Below, piece by piece: positions 26,947-36,004 of a stretch of 64,000 nucleotides of DNA; positions within the stretch are counted from its first letter, which is position 1; every line of letters starts with the position of its first letter. Below the pieces are notes generated by a model. That model was given only the letters and a program-made list of their open reading frames with translations, had not been told where the DNA came from and ran no database searches. This DNA is from Bradyrhizobium jicamae. Lineage in GTDB: Bacteria; Pseudomonadota; Alphaproteobacteria; Rhizobiales; Xanthobacteraceae. Where the stretch lies: contig NZ_JAFCKQ010000001.1 in the NCBI RefSeq assembly GCF_018130215.1, positions 496,001 through 560,000 of the forward strand. Reading direction: 5' to 3'. The position numbers and the translations under genes were made by a program.

Positions 26947-28062
26947 TCATTTCGAGCTCCCTTTCGGATCGTCCTCGTCCGTGCACCAATTGCCATGGCA
27001 GCGCTTGAGGTCGGTCAGGTTCTGGCGCATCTGCTCCAGCGAAAATCCGAGCGCGTAGAAGCGCTCGGCGGCGTCGACCGGCAGGCCGCGGATCAAACCG
27101 TCACGACGGATCGCGGCGACCTCGTCGCTGTAGGCGTGCAGCGCCGCATCGACCGGGGCCAGATCCGCTGAGCCGCTGCCGGCGCGCAAGGAGGATGCGA
27201 CCGACTTCATGTAGGTGACGATCGCCTTGCTGACGTCGGACAGCGGCCCCGCCAGCCGCGCCTGGATGTCGGCGGGCAGCGGCACGACGCAGGCGCGTCC
27301 GATCATCACGACGTCATGCCGCAGCCGCTGGATCGTGCGCAGCAGCGGTCCGGTCTCAGGGCCTGACGACAGATGCATGAAACGCTCGCGCTCGGCCTCC
27401 GTGCCCGTCGCGTGCAGGTTGGTCACCGCGGTGCCGATGCCGTCCTGGATACGGTGCAGCGCGTCGTTGTCGAGGCCACGCGTCAGGCCGGCCAGCAGCT
27501 CGGCGAACGCCGCTGCGAGCAGATCGAGCAATTTCGACGCATTGACCCGGATCTGACTGACCGCGCGAGACGGCAGCACCAGGAACGAGATCACGAGCCC
27601 GGTGAGCGCCCCGACGGTGACCTCGAGGACGCGGTCGATCGCGGAGTCCAGCGGATTGGACTGATGCATCGTCGGCAGCAGCAGCACGATCACCGCCGTC
27701 ACCGTCGCGGAATTGAGGCTCGGATTGAGCGAGGCGATGAAGGCGACCGGCACGATCGCGAGCACCAGCAGCGCGAGCAGGCTGCCCTCGCCGGAATGCG
27801 GAATCAGCACCGCGATCGCGCCGCCATAGACGGCGCCGCCGATCGTCCCGAGCATGTAGTCGCGGGTCGCCTTCAGCGAGCGGCCGACGCTCATTTGCGT
27901 CACGATCAGCGAGGTCAGCACCGCCCACAGCGGCAGCAGCAGGTGGAACGCGACCGCAATGGCATAGGCGGCCACCCCCGAAGCCGCGATCCGGACCGCC
28001 AGCGCCATTTGCGTCTTGCGGCTCCAGAGCTGGCGAAACATGCGTTTTGCGAAGGCCTTCAT
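26947..28062 (-). CDS. FUSC-family inner membrane protein (aromatic acid exporter-like)
   Basis: A 371-residue protein. The N-terminal half (about residues 18-170) has six predicted transmembrane helices in the FUSC pattern, with LLPLWAVLTSLIVTQMSVGRSLKATRDYMLGT as the hallmark region (part shown). The C-terminal half is a soluble helical domain. Members include AaeB and YccS-type proteins implicated in efflux of aromatic carboxylates. The start MKAFAKRMFRQ was chosen because it precedes the first helix; the open frame continues far upstream but is antisense to the next gene. No membrane-fusion partner is adjacent. Confidence 0.85.
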   Translation of the reverse strand: MKAFAKRMFRQLWSRKTQMALAVRIAASGVAAYAIAVAFHLLLPLWAVLTSLIVTQMSVGRSLKATRDYMLGTIGGAVYGGAIAVLIPHSGEGSLLALLVLAIVPVAFIASLNPSLNSATVTAVIVLLLPTMHQSNPLDSAIDRVLEVTVGALTGLVISFLVLPSRAVSQIRVNASKLLDLLAAAFAELLAGLTRGLDNDALHRIQDGIGTAVTNLHATGTEAERERFMHLSSGPETGPLLRTIQRLRHDVVMIGRACVVPLPADIQARLAGPLSDVSKAIVTYMKSVASSLRAGSGSADLAPVDAALHAYSDEVAAIRRDGLIRGLPVDAAERFYALGFSLEQMRQNLTDLKRCHGNWCTDEDDPKGSSK

Positions 28063-28209
28063 GCACCCCGATCCGGAATCGACAGAAAAGTCCGTGTTAT
28101 CTGAACTAGGGCATGGCAGTTGCCCGCGGCGGCAAGTCGGCTTGAAAGGCAACCGCTTGAAAGGCAAGTCAGCCCCGCCTACCCTGCGCCGCAAAATTGA
28201 GGAAACACG

Positions 28210-29580
28210 ATGGCCCACGAAACCGCAACGCTCGCCGCCTATGTCGCCGATCTGAAATTTCAGGACATCCCGCCGGAGGTTTTGCAGCGCGCCAAGGTCC
28301 TTACGCTGGATTTCCTCGGCAGCACCATCCGCGCCCGCCGCGACGCGGAATCGACCCCCTCGCTGATGAAGATGCTGGAGGCGTTGGCGCTGGACGGCAA
28401 GGGCGAAGCCACCGTGTTCGGCGACACCAAGACCTGGACCCCGGCCGTCGCCGCGCTGCTGAACGGCGCGCTCGGCCATTCCCTCGACTTCGACGACACC
28501 CACGCCGATTCCTCGCTGCATCCGAGCGCACCGGTGGTCCCCGCCGCGTTCGCGGTCGGCGAGATGGTGGGTGCGTCCGGACGCGACGTGCTGACCGCGA
28601 TCGTAGCCGGCTATGAAGTGTGCTGCCGGCTCGGCAACGCGCTCGACCCGACCTCGCATTACGCTCGCGGCTTCCACCCGACGGCGACCGCCGGCACCTA
28701 TGGCGCCGCGGCGGCGGCCGCGAAGCTGTTCGGCCTGTCGAAGGAGCAGATCGCTTCCGCATTCGGCGTCTCCGGCAGCCAGGCCGCCGGCTCGTTGCAA
28801 TTCCTGGTCAACGGCGCCTGGAACAAGCGCTATCAGGTCGGCGCCGCCGCGATGAACGGCGTGATCGCAGCGACCCTGGCGCGCAATGATTTCGTCGGAT
28901 CGAGCGAATCGGTCGAGGGCAAGCACGGCCTGTTGGTCGGCTACAGCGACGACGCGCATCCCGACAAGGCGGTGGCCGGCCTCGGCCGCACCTATGAGAC
29001 CATGAAGATCGGCGTAAAGCCCTATCCGAGCTGCCGCTACACCCATGCGGCGATCGACGCGCTGATCGCGATGCGCCGCGAGCACAATCTGACGCCGGAC
29101 CAGATCCGGAAGGTCGAGATCGGCCTGCACCGCAACGGCATCACGCTGACCGGCGATGCCGCCACCAAGCGGCATCCAACCTCTGTTGTCGGCGGCCAGT
29201 TCTCGATGTTTTTCACCGGTGCAATCGCGCTCGACCAGGGCCGCTTCGGCTGGGACGATTACGATCGTCTCGGCGATGCGGCCATCGACGCGCTCGCCGA
29301 CAAGTTCGATGTGGTGCAGGACGATCGCCTCGAGATCGGCCGCACCCACCCGTTCGGCGCCCGCGTCTCCATCACAACCGACGACGGCACCCATGAGCGC
29401 CTCTACGCCGATCCGTCTGGCGAGCCAACCTCGTTCCCCGACGCGCAGGCGATGCAGCAGAAGTTCCTGACGCTGGCGCGGCCCGTGCTTGACAAGCGTG
29501 CCGACCAGCTCGCCGACGCGATCCTGACGCTGGAACGGTTCGATCGCGTGGAGACGGCGACGCAGCTGGGGCGACAGTAG
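28210..29580 (+). CDS. MmgE/PrpD family protein
   Basis: A 456-residue protein of the family containing 2-methylcitrate dehydratase (PrpD), cis-aconitate decarboxylase and many uncharacterised lyases. Conserved pieces are LDFLGSTIRARR, the active-site-region LDFDDTHADSSLHPSAPVVPA, GYEVCCRLG, RGFHPTATAGTYGAAAA and KPYPSCRYTHAAIDAL. No prpB or prpC is nearby, so the methylcitrate cycle is unlikely to be its role. It is divergent from the FUSC gene. Substrate is unknown. Confidence 0.92.
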   Translation: MAHETATLAAYVADLKFQDIPPEVLQRAKVLTLDFLGSTIRARRDAESTPSLMKMLEALALDGKGEATVFGDTKTWTPAVAALLNGALGHSLDFDDTHADSSLHPSAPVVPAAFAVGEMVGASGRDVLTAIVAGYEVCCRLGNALDPTSHYARGFHPTATAGTYGAAAAAAKLFGLSKEQIASAFGVSGSQAAGSLQFLVNGAWNKRYQVGAAAMNGVIAATLARNDFVGSSESVEGKHGLLVGYSDDAHPDKAVAGLGRTYETMKIGVKPYPSCRYTHAAIDALIAMRREHNLTPDQIRKVEIGLHRNGITLTGDAATKRHPTSVVGGQFSMFFTGAIALDQGRFGWDDYDRLGDAAIDALADKFDVVQDDRLEIGRTHPFGARVSITTDDGTHERLYADPSGEPTSFPDAQAMQQKFLTLARPVLDKRADQLADAILTLERFDRVETATQLGRQ

Positions 29581-29606
29581 GCGCGGGTATCTCCCTCGCT
29601 GTCGTC

Positions 29607-29622
29607 CCTGGCGAAAGCCAGG
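29607..29622. terminator. GAAA-loop hairpin after the MmgE/PrpD gene
   Basis: CCTGGC-GAAA-GCCAGG is a perfect 6-bp stem with a stable GNRA loop, about 25 bases past the stop. There is no T tract. It probably belongs to a common intergenic repeat type and may stabilise the 3' end of the mRNA. Confidence 0.4.
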
Positions 29623-29796
29623 AATCTGATTGCAGATTGGATGGTGGCCCCAGCCCGGCAATCCGTTTCCTCGCAACTCGATTTGTCCGAGCTTTGCAGC
29701 TCCGCTTCGCACGCAAGGTCCTTTGATCTAGGTCAAATCACCCGCCGCTCGTCATGATCGATCGTAGGAGCTCGTGCTCGGGTGGAGACCACCAAT

Positions 29797-31356
29797 ATGC
29801 GAATCCTTAGAATCATGTGCTGGGTATGCGCCTTCCTTGGATGGCTGAACGTCAGTTCGCCCTTGCAAGCCCAGACAACCGATCAGCCAGTTCAAACACC
29901 CAGCACCGCTCCCTCGCCTGTTCCCGAGCCACCGGCGCTCAAGCCCGCCGAACTCGATGCGCTGGTCGCGCCGGTTGCGTTGTATCCCGACACGCTGTTG
30001 TCGAACGTGCTCATGGCATCGACCTATCCGCTCGAAGTGGTGCGCGCGGAACGCTGGATGAATCAGAACAAGGGTCTGAAGGGAGACGCCCTAAAGACGG
30101 CTGCGGAGAAGCAGGGCTGGGACGCAAGCGTCAAGGCGTTGGTCGCGACGCCGTCGGTTCTCCAGATGATGAACGAGCATCTCGACTGGACCCAGAAGCT
30201 GGGCGAAGCATTTCTGGCTCAGCAGCAGGACGTGATGGATGCTGTGCAGCGGCTCCGCTCGAAAGCCTATGACAGGAAGAAGCTGGTCACCACGAAAGAG
30301 CAGAAGGTGACGACAAAGTCGGAGCAGAACCGGCAAGTCATCTACATTGAACCTGCCTCGGAAGACAGCATCTACGTTCCGTATTACGAGCCGAACGTGG
30401 TTTATGGCGATTGGCCCTACTCGGACTATCCTGCCTATCCCTACGACTGGGGCTATCCCAGCTACATCGGAGCCGGCGTTATCGCGGCCGGCGTGGCATT
30501 CGGCACGGCCTATGCACTGGGGCGATGGGCCACCGGCGGCTACTGGGGTGGCGGCGGTTGGTGGGGCGGCAGTCGGGTCAACTGGGGCGGTGGAGCTATC
30601 GACGTCAATCGCGGTGCTCGCGTCGAGCATTGGCAACATGATGCAAGCCATCGACAGGGGGCGCGTTATAACAACGCGAACCTGCAACAGAAGTTTGGCA
30701 ACGCCAATCGACGGCCAGCTGGAGACCGGCAAGGATTAGGAACCGGCAACAATCGTCCGAACGCGGGCGACCGAGGCCGAGCGACAAACAGGCAGGCCGG
30801 TGCTGGCAGAACGGCCGGCAATCGCCAAGCGGGTAACCGCTCGACGGCGGCAAGGAACGCAAGGTCTGGTGGTCGCGCGGCGCACCGTGGAGCGTCCAGA
30901 ACCGGACATTTCAGGCCATCGGCGGGCCGTGGCGGCGGCGGGGCGCGGTTTGCTGGCGGCGGACATCGGGCTGCGGCGTTCCGTGGCGGCGGCGGCGGCT
31001 TCCGTGGCGGCGGTGGCGGTTTCCGCGGCGGCGGTGGCGGTTTCCGTGGTGGTGGTGGTGGTGGTCGTGGCGGTGGTGGACGCCGATCCGACATCCAGCT
31101 CAAACACGACGTGGTGTTCCTTGGACGACTCGACAACGGCCTCGGTTACTATCGCTTCTCATACAACGGCAGCGACAAGACTTATGTTGGCGTAATAGCG
31201 CAGGAAGTGCAGGCGGTGAGACCCGACGCCGTCACTCGTGCCAGCGACGGTTACCTCCGCGTCTATTACGAGCGGCTCGGCCTGAAGTTCCGCTCGTATG
31301 ACGATTGGGCCGCTTCGGGAGGTCAGTTGCCGAAGACAATAGGGGCGACGCGCTGA
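29797..31356 (+). CDS. Secreted DUF3300 protein with C-terminal S74 intramolecular-chaperone domain
   Basis: A 519-residue envelope protein. Residues 1-26 are a signal peptide. Residues about 45-245 match DUF3300, with LDALVAPVALYPDTLLSNVLMAS, QKLGEAFLAQQQDVMDAVQRLR and YEPNVVYGDWPY (parts shown). A Gly/Asn/Arg-rich region (250-428) follows, including 7-residue FRGGGGG repeats. Residues 431-519 resemble the peptidase S74 chaperone of phage tail spikes: SDIQLKHDVVFLG, then YVGVIAQEVQAVRPDAV. Ser431 and Lys436 have the five-residue spacing of the S74 self-cleaving dyad. The ATG was preferred over an in-frame GTG five codons upstream because GGTGGAG precedes it. Function is unknown. Confidence 0.85.
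   Translation: MRILRIMCWVCAFLGWLNVSSPLQAQTTDQPVQTPSTAPSPVPEPPALKPAELDALVAPVALYPDTLLSNVLMASTYPLEVVRAERWMNQNKGLKGDALKTAAEKQGWDASVKALVATPSVLQMMNEHLDWTQKLGEAFLAQQQDVMDAVQRLRSKAYDRKKLVTTKEQKVTTKSEQNRQVIYIEPASEDSIYVPYYEPNVVYGDWPYSDYPAYPYDWGYPSYIGAGVIAAGVAFGTAYALGRWATGGYWGGGGWWGGSRVNWGGGAIDVNRGARVEHWQHDASHRQGARYNNANLQQKFGNANRRPAGDRQGLGTGNNRPNAGDRGRATNRQAGAGRTAGNRQAGNRSTAARNARSGGRAAHRGASRTGHFRPSAGRGGGGARFAGGGHRAAAFRGGGGGFRGGGGGFRGGGGGFRGGGGGGRGGGGRRSDIQLKHDVVFLGRLDNGLGYYRFSYNGSDKTYVGVIAQEVQAVRPDAVTRASDGYLRVYYERLGLKFRSYDDWAASGGQLPKTIGATR
30979..31062 (+). repeat. 21-bp in-frame tandem repeat encoding FRGGGGG
   Basis: Four successive 21-base units begin with TTCCG at 30979, 31000, 31021 and 31042, each coding Phe-Arg followed by five Gly. 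Their near identity at the DNA level makes this an in-frame length-variation site within the DUF3300-S74 gene. Confidence 0.85.
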
Positions 31357-31493
31357 CGATGGTGGGCGCGGCCTGCAGGCGCTGCTGCAGTTCGCGTCGC
31401 CTTCGGCGTCGACACCGTCAGCGCCAACGGCTCCCCGCGCAAGGGCTTCGGCTTTGCGCGGGATGACGAGGGACAAGATTGAGGTCGTACCGT

Positions 31494-32921
31494 TCAATTG
31501 CCGCCCGCAAGCTTCGTCTTGCCTGACGTCGCGGCCACGACATCGCGCACCAGACCGAACACGCCGTCCGCATCCGGCGGCGAATTGGGCGAGCGGCCGA
31601 GACGGGCGATGACGAGCCGCTCCGACGGCACGATGATCACGTATTGGCCGATCGTGCCCTTGGCAAAATAGGCATCGCGCGGCCAGCCATGCGCGATGCG
31701 ATAGTTGGCGCCAAAGCTGTCACCGAGATTGGTCCAGAAGCCGGCGCCGTAGCCGACCCAGGCATTCGGCGTGGCCGAAGCCGAATAGGCCGCCCAGCCC
31801 TCGGGCAGGATGCGCCTGCCGCCGGCCATGCCGTCATTGAGATAGAGCAGGCCGAGGCGCGCCCAGTCGCGCGCGCTCGCCATCATCTGGCTCGATCCTT
31901 CCGGCGTTCCTGATGCGTCGAATTGCATCACGACATTGCGCATGCCGAGCGGGCCGAACAGCTCCTGGCGCGCGAAGCGCAGCACATCCGCTGCATGCCC
32001 GCCGGCGGCGTTGCGGATCAGATGCGAGAGGACGAGGTAGTTGCCGTCATGATAATTCCAGACCCGGCCGGGCGCGCTTTCCAGCGGAAAGCTCTCGGCG
32101 AAGGCGGCCATATCCCGCTCCATGAACTTCATCCGATTGACCGGCTCGAGCGCGGAGGCAAGCGAGGCCTGCAGCGAACTGCCGAGCGCAAGTCCCGCGG
32201 TGTGGCGCAGCAGCTGGTCGACCGTGATCGCATGGCGCGGATCGTCCTGACGTTGCCAGGCCGCGATCGGGACCGGCTGGTCGCGTGTCAATTTGCCTTC
32301 GCGGACCAGGATTCCGATCAGCGCCGAGATCACCGATTTGGTCGCGGAGAAGCCGAGCAGCGGGGTATCGATGCCGATGCCGTCGGCGTAACGCTCGGCG
32401 ACGACGCGGCCATCCTTGATCACGACAACAGCGCGGGTGCGGCGGAACGGCGGCTCTGCCGGCTCGGCAAAGGCGCGGTCGAGCGCCATCGCAAGCTGCG
32501 GGCTCTGCGGCGCGACGATGGCGGAACCGGCGATCTCGGGCAGCGATGCGGCTTGCGGTTTTTCCGGCGGGAGCGCGGCGTCGGCCAGCGTCTCGCCATG
32601 GTCGAGCGTGCAGCCCAACCCCTCGCGATAGACCGCATGGCTGCGGCCGACGCCGAACAGCGTCACTGTGACGTCCTTCCGGGTGCGGTCGACCTGGTAG
32701 TCCATCGCCCAGGTGATCAGGCCGGTGCCCGGCATCGCCTCGGTGGTCTCGGAGAAGACCCGCGCCGGCGAAAGACCTGACACGAAGGTCTCCGAGCAGA
32801 TGACATTTGCGACGAAGCCGGTCGCGACCCTCGGCACGTCCCGGGCCCGGGCGGCGGAGAAGGCGATCCCGCTGAGCGCGGTGGTAGCGACGAGGGTGAG
32901 AATGAGCTTTTTGCGGGTCAT
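31494..32921 (-). CDS. Secreted serine hydrolase, beta-lactamase/transpeptidase-like
   Basis: A 475-residue protein. The start at MTRKKLILTL has GGAGG about 5 bases upstream, better than the in-frame ATG five codons earlier. Residues 1-27 form a signal peptide. The class-C beta-lactamase/DD-peptidase fold is shown by the nucleophile motif SATK (in LGFSATKSVISAL), the Tyr-x-Asn-like YHDGN, and a C-terminal KGTIGQ in place of KTG. The roughly 110 residues before the catalytic domain are unusual for small esterases. It is divergent from no gene but is preceded by the AraC gene on the same strand 200 bases away. The substrate is unknown. Confidence 0.88.
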   Translation of the reverse strand: MTRKKLILTLVATTALSGIAFSAARARDVPRVATGFVANVICSETFVSGLSPARVFSETTEAMPGTGLITWAMDYQVDRTRKDVTVTLFGVGRSHAVYREGLGCTLDHGETLADAALPPEKPQAASLPEIAGSAIVAPQSPQLAMALDRAFAEPAEPPFRRTRAVVVIKDGRVVAERYADGIGIDTPLLGFSATKSVISALIGILVREGKLTRDQPVPIAAWQRQDDPRHAITVDQLLRHTAGLALGSSLQASLASALEPVNRMKFMERDMAAFAESFPLESAPGRVWNYHDGNYLVLSHLIRNAAGGHAADVLRFARQELFGPLGMRNVVMQFDASGTPEGSSQMMASARDWARLGLLYLNDGMAGGRRILPEGWAAYSASATPNAWVGYGAGFWTNLGDSFGANYRIAHGWPRDAYFAKGTIGQYVIIVPSERLVIARLGRSPNSPPDADGVFGLVRDVVAATSGKTKLAGGN

Positions 32922-33125
32922 AGGGTCCTCCGGCAAGGCGCTGCTGATGCGTGGCAGGAGGAAGCCGGATGCGACGCGCGGGTGCTCGCCGGATTTGGAA
33001 ATCGGGTTGGCTGAAGCTTGAAAAGACCTCGCCGATTCTGAAATTGTGCAGCGATTTTAAGCACTAATGCCGCAGGCTTCTGAGGCGAGCACCCGGTCGG
33101 AAGCTACGCTCAGAGTCCCTACAAG

Positions 33126-34181
33126 TTACGCCGCACTGGCCTTCAGCCGCCGGTACTCCGTCGGCGTCACGCCGGTGGTCGCCTTGAAGGCCCGGTTGAA
33201 GGGACCGAGCGACTGGAAGCCGGCGTCCATGGCGATGGTGATGACGGGGACTTCGGCCTGGGTCGGATCGGCGAGCGCGGCCTTGGCCTCCTCGATCCGG
33301 TGGTTGTTGAGGAAGACGTTGAAATTGCGGTAGCCGAGCCGCTGGTTGATCAGCCGCCGCAGCCGGTATTCGGGGATCTTCAGCCGCGTCGCCAGCATGC
33401 CGATCGTGACGTTGTCCTGGCGGTAGATGCGCTCGTCCGCCATCAACCGCATCAGGGCATCGACCAGCCTCTGGTCCGCTGCCTCCTCGGCCGCGGCCGG
33501 CTTTACCAGCACGACGGCTTCGGCCGGCACGGTGAACAGGTCGGCGCCGTCGACGCGCATCATCGCCCAGGCGATCGCGGCTACGATGCCGGCAAGCATC
33601 GCGGCGTTGAGCGTATTGGCCCATTCCGCTCTCCCGGCGCTGCCGGCGAACGCGATCTGCAGCAGCGCATTCAACCCGCCATACAGCGCTGACGCCGCGA
33701 CGATGAAGACGCGGACGCGGCGGCGGCGCTCGACGAGGTCCACGGACCACGAGGTGATGGTCTGCACCACTGCAAGCGCGATGAAGACGAGCACGAGCAC
33801 GTTGACCATGGTGATCGCGATCCGCGCGTTGCCGCCCGGCGCGATCCACATGCAGTTGACGAAGCTGAAGGCCACGACGGCCGCCCAGGTCAGGAGGTGC
33901 CACCGGCGCAAGCGGAAGGCGTCATCGAACAGCGCGCGGGTGAACAGCCAGAATACCACGATGTTGCCGGTCGAGAGCGCGATCAGCGGCGCATGCCAGG
34001 CCGCGACCGGCGCCGCGCCGATCGATGCGGTCACCGCATGCGCGGCCGAGCCGAGCGCGAAGCCGGTCGCGAGTCGGCCCGCGAGCACCTTGCGGAAATC
34101 CGCGAACATCGAAGCCGCAAGCACCAGCAGCAGCGCCACGGTGGCGGCGCGCAGGCACAGTTCGGTTGCAGCGAGGGTCAT
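33126..34181 (-). CDS. AraC-family regulator with N-terminal seven-helix membrane domain
   Basis: A 351-residue protein. Residues 1-210 contain about six to seven hydrophobic helices, the first at 7-25 and others around FVNCMWIAPGG and ALYGGLNALLQIAFAG. Residues 235-350 form an AraC HTH: RLKIPEYRLRRLINQRLGYRNFNVFLNNHRI, then the signature VITIAMDAGFQSLGPFNRAFKATTGVTPTEYRR (parts shown). It is therefore a membrane-bound one-component regulator. The secreted serine hydrolase gene lies 204 bases downstream on the same strand, a possible target. The inducer is unknown. Confidence 0.9.
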   Translation of the reverse strand: MTLAATELCLRAATVALLLVLAASMFADFRKVLAGRLATGFALGSAAHAVTASIGAAPVAAWHAPLIALSTGNIVVFWLFTRALFDDAFRLRRWHLLTWAAVVAFSFVNCMWIAPGGNARIAITMVNVLVLVFIALAVVQTITSWSVDLVERRRRVRVFIVAASALYGGLNALLQIAFAGSAGRAEWANTLNAAMLAGIVAAIAWAMMRVDGADLFTVPAEAVVLVKPAAAEEAADQRLVDALMRLMADERIYRQDNVTIGMLATRLKIPEYRLRRLINQRLGYRNFNVFLNNHRIEEAKAALADPTQAEVPVITIAMDAGFQSLGPFNRAFKATTGVTPTEYRRLKASAA

Positions 34182-34244
34182 CGATGGGTTTGCTTCAAGT
34201 GAGAGGCAGCAGCGGCCCGAACATCGGCCGCCACGGCGATTTTT

Positions 34245-34820
34245 TCAAGAAGCATCGCGCCGCCAGCGGCTGCGCTGCGTCACCCAGATATCAATGGTGT
34301 CGCCCTCGAGCGTGCCGGGGCCCTCGTTCTCGGCGCCAAGCCGCCGCGCCACGGCCTGCGAAGCCACGTTGGCCGGATCGATGCAATGGATGATGCGGTC
34401 GACCGTGAAGTTTGCGAACACGAAGTCGATCGCGGCGCGCGCGGCCTCCACCGCATAGCCCTTGCCGCGATGCTCCTTGGCGATGCCCCAGCCCACCTCG
34501 AATCCAGGCCACTCCGGCGGATAATACGGGCCGACACGACCGATGTAGCGGGATGAGGATTTTTCTTCGACCGCGAACATGCCGAATCCATGCAGCGCCC
34601 AGTGGCCGGCGATGACTGCCGCATTGCGCCAGCCCTTCAGCTCCGATGTGACCGGCTGGTGATCCGGCGTGATGAAACGCGCGGTACCGGGATCGGACAG
34701 CATAGCGGTGTTGCCGGCGATGTCGGATGCACGCCACGGCCGCAGGATCAGCCGCGCGGTCTCGATCACGGGACCATCGACCTGCAGCAGTCTGGCGCCG
34801 GGCTTGATCGGGGAAACCAT
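34245..34820 (-). CDS. GNAT-family N-acetyltransferase (RimJ/RimL-like)
   Basis: A 191-residue acetyltransferase of the Acetyltransf_3 type. It opens ETARLILRPWRASD, continues with GRVGPYYPPEWPGFEVGWGI, and has the acetyl-CoA loop EHRGKGYAVEAARAAIDFVF with the R-x-x-G-x-G/A pattern. It ends with the typical NVASQAVARRLGAENEG. Such enzymes modify protein N-termini or small molecules; target unknown. GGAGGAT precedes the ATG. It is divergent from the pirin gene. Confidence 0.9.
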   Translation of the reverse strand: MVSPIKPGARLLQVDGPVIETARLILRPWRASDIAGNTAMLSDPGTARFITPDHQPVTSELKGWRNAAVIAGHWALHGFGMFAVEEKSSSRYIGRVGPYYPPEWPGFEVGWGIAKEHRGKGYAVEAARAAIDFVFANFTVDRIIHCIDPANVASQAVARRLGAENEGPGTLEGDTIDIWVTQRSRWRRDAS

Positions 34821-34956
34821 CGCATCCTCCTGTTTCCGGAATTATGCTGCCGTCATCGGAGCTGCGCCAGAGCCACAAGCATTCGCGCGGCCCGTTTGCT
34901 TGGCCGGGACGACGGATAGAGAGTATGATTGCCGCAAACTGCAAAGGAGTATTGCG

Positions 34957-35874
34957 ATGAGCTGGCAGCCCTCGACTGATCCCGAACTCGGCGACCCCAG
35001 GACCTGTGACGCGCTGGAGCTGATCATCGTGCCGCGCACCCGCGATCTCGGCGACGGCTTTGCGGTGCGCCGCGCCCTGCCGCATGGCAAGCGGCAGATG
35101 GTCGGGCCATTCATCTTCTTCGATCATTTCGGCCCGGTACAATACCTCGCCGGCAAGGGCATGGACGTGCGGCCGCATCCACATATCGGGCTTGCCACCG
35201 TCACCTATCTGTTCGACGGCAGCATCATGCATCGCGACAGCGAGGGCAATGTCCAGGAGATCCAGCCCGGCGCGATGAACCTGATGACGGCGGGCCGCGG
35301 CATCGCGCATTCCGAGCGCACGCCCGACGTGCAGCGCCGCGACGGCCAGAAGATGCTGGGCCTGCAGAGCTGGATCGCGCTGCCCGCCGGAAAGGAGGAG
35401 ATCGCGCCCTCATTCCAGCACTATGCGGCCGGTGATCTGCCGATGATCTCGGAGCGTGACTTCACGGCTCGGGTGATCGCCGGCTCCGCGTTCGGCATCA
35501 CCTCGCCGGTCTCCATGGTCTCGCCCTGGTTCTACACCGAGGTCACGGCGAAGGCCGGCACCTCGGTGCCGCTCGACCCCGATCATGAAGAACGCGCGAT
35601 CTACCTCGTCGACGGCGAGGTCGAGATCGCCAACGAGCGCTATGAGGGGCCGCGGCTGCTGATCTTCCGGCCCGGCGATCGCATCACCATCAAGACAGTG
35701 CGGCCGACGCGGATGATGTTGCTCGGCGGCGATGCACTGGAGGGGCCGCGCCACATCTGGTGGAATTTCGTCTCCTCCTCGAAGGAGCGGATCGAGCAGG
35801 CCAAACAGGACTGGAAAACCGGGCGTTTCGCGCCGGTTCCGCAGGAACACGAGTTCATTCCGCTGCCGGAGTGA
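34957..35874 (+). CDS. Pirin family protein
   Basis: A 305-residue bicupin. The N-terminal pirin domain has [13 protein letters not shown], then the metal-binding [22 protein letters not shown] (shown in part) and [16 protein letters not shown]. The C-terminal cupin has YLVDGEVEI and [19 protein letters not shown]. Pirins bind Fe(II) and some have quercetinase activity; others act as redox-responsive cofactors. The start follows an AAAGGAGT ribosome-binding site. It is divergent from the GNAT gene with about 136 bases between them. Confidence 0.93.
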   Translation: MSWQPSTDPELGDPRTCDALELIIVPRTRDLGDGFAVRRALPHGKRQMVGPFIFFDHFGPVQYLAGKGMDVRPHPHIGLATVTYLFDGSIMHRDSEGNVQEIQPGAMNLMTAGRGIAHSERTPDVQRRDGQKMLGLQSWIALPAGKEEIAPSFQHYAAGDLPMISERDFTARVIAGSAFGITSPVSMVSPWFYTEVTAKAGTSVPLDPDHEERAIYLVDGEVEIANERYEGPRLLIFRPGDRITIKTVRPTRMMLLGGDALEGPRHIWWNFVSSSKERIEQAKQDWKTGRFAPVPQEHEFIPLPE

Positions 35875-35896
35875 GCTATCTGCTGTGCTAGTTGTT

Positions 35897-35945
35897 GAGC
35901 ATGATCTTGTCGGAAAGCTGCGTCACACTTTTCCGGATCATGCTC
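35897..35945. repeat. Repeat of the GAGCATGATC family, copy 2 (intact arms)
   Basis: The ends GAGCATGATC (35897-35906) and GATCATGCTC (35936-35945) are perfect 10-base inverted repeats. CGGAAA and TTTTCCGG lie inside as a second, inner inverted pair. It sits between the pirin gene and purC. Confidence 0.8.
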
Positions 35946-36004
35946 CAGTCCCTGGCCGCCCGCGTGACGTCGCGCGGGCGCACCGCTTTCGAAAGACCAC
36001 GCTC

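Noticed and set aside
28063-29712. Upstream extension of the FUSC reading frame
   Set aside because: The extra residues are antisense to the MmgE/PrpD gene and do not resemble FUSC proteins; the first membrane helix follows the ATG chosen.
31090-31356. S74 domain as evidence of a prophage remnant
   Set aside because: It is in frame with a secreted DUF3300 protein and has no capsid, tail or integrase genes around it.
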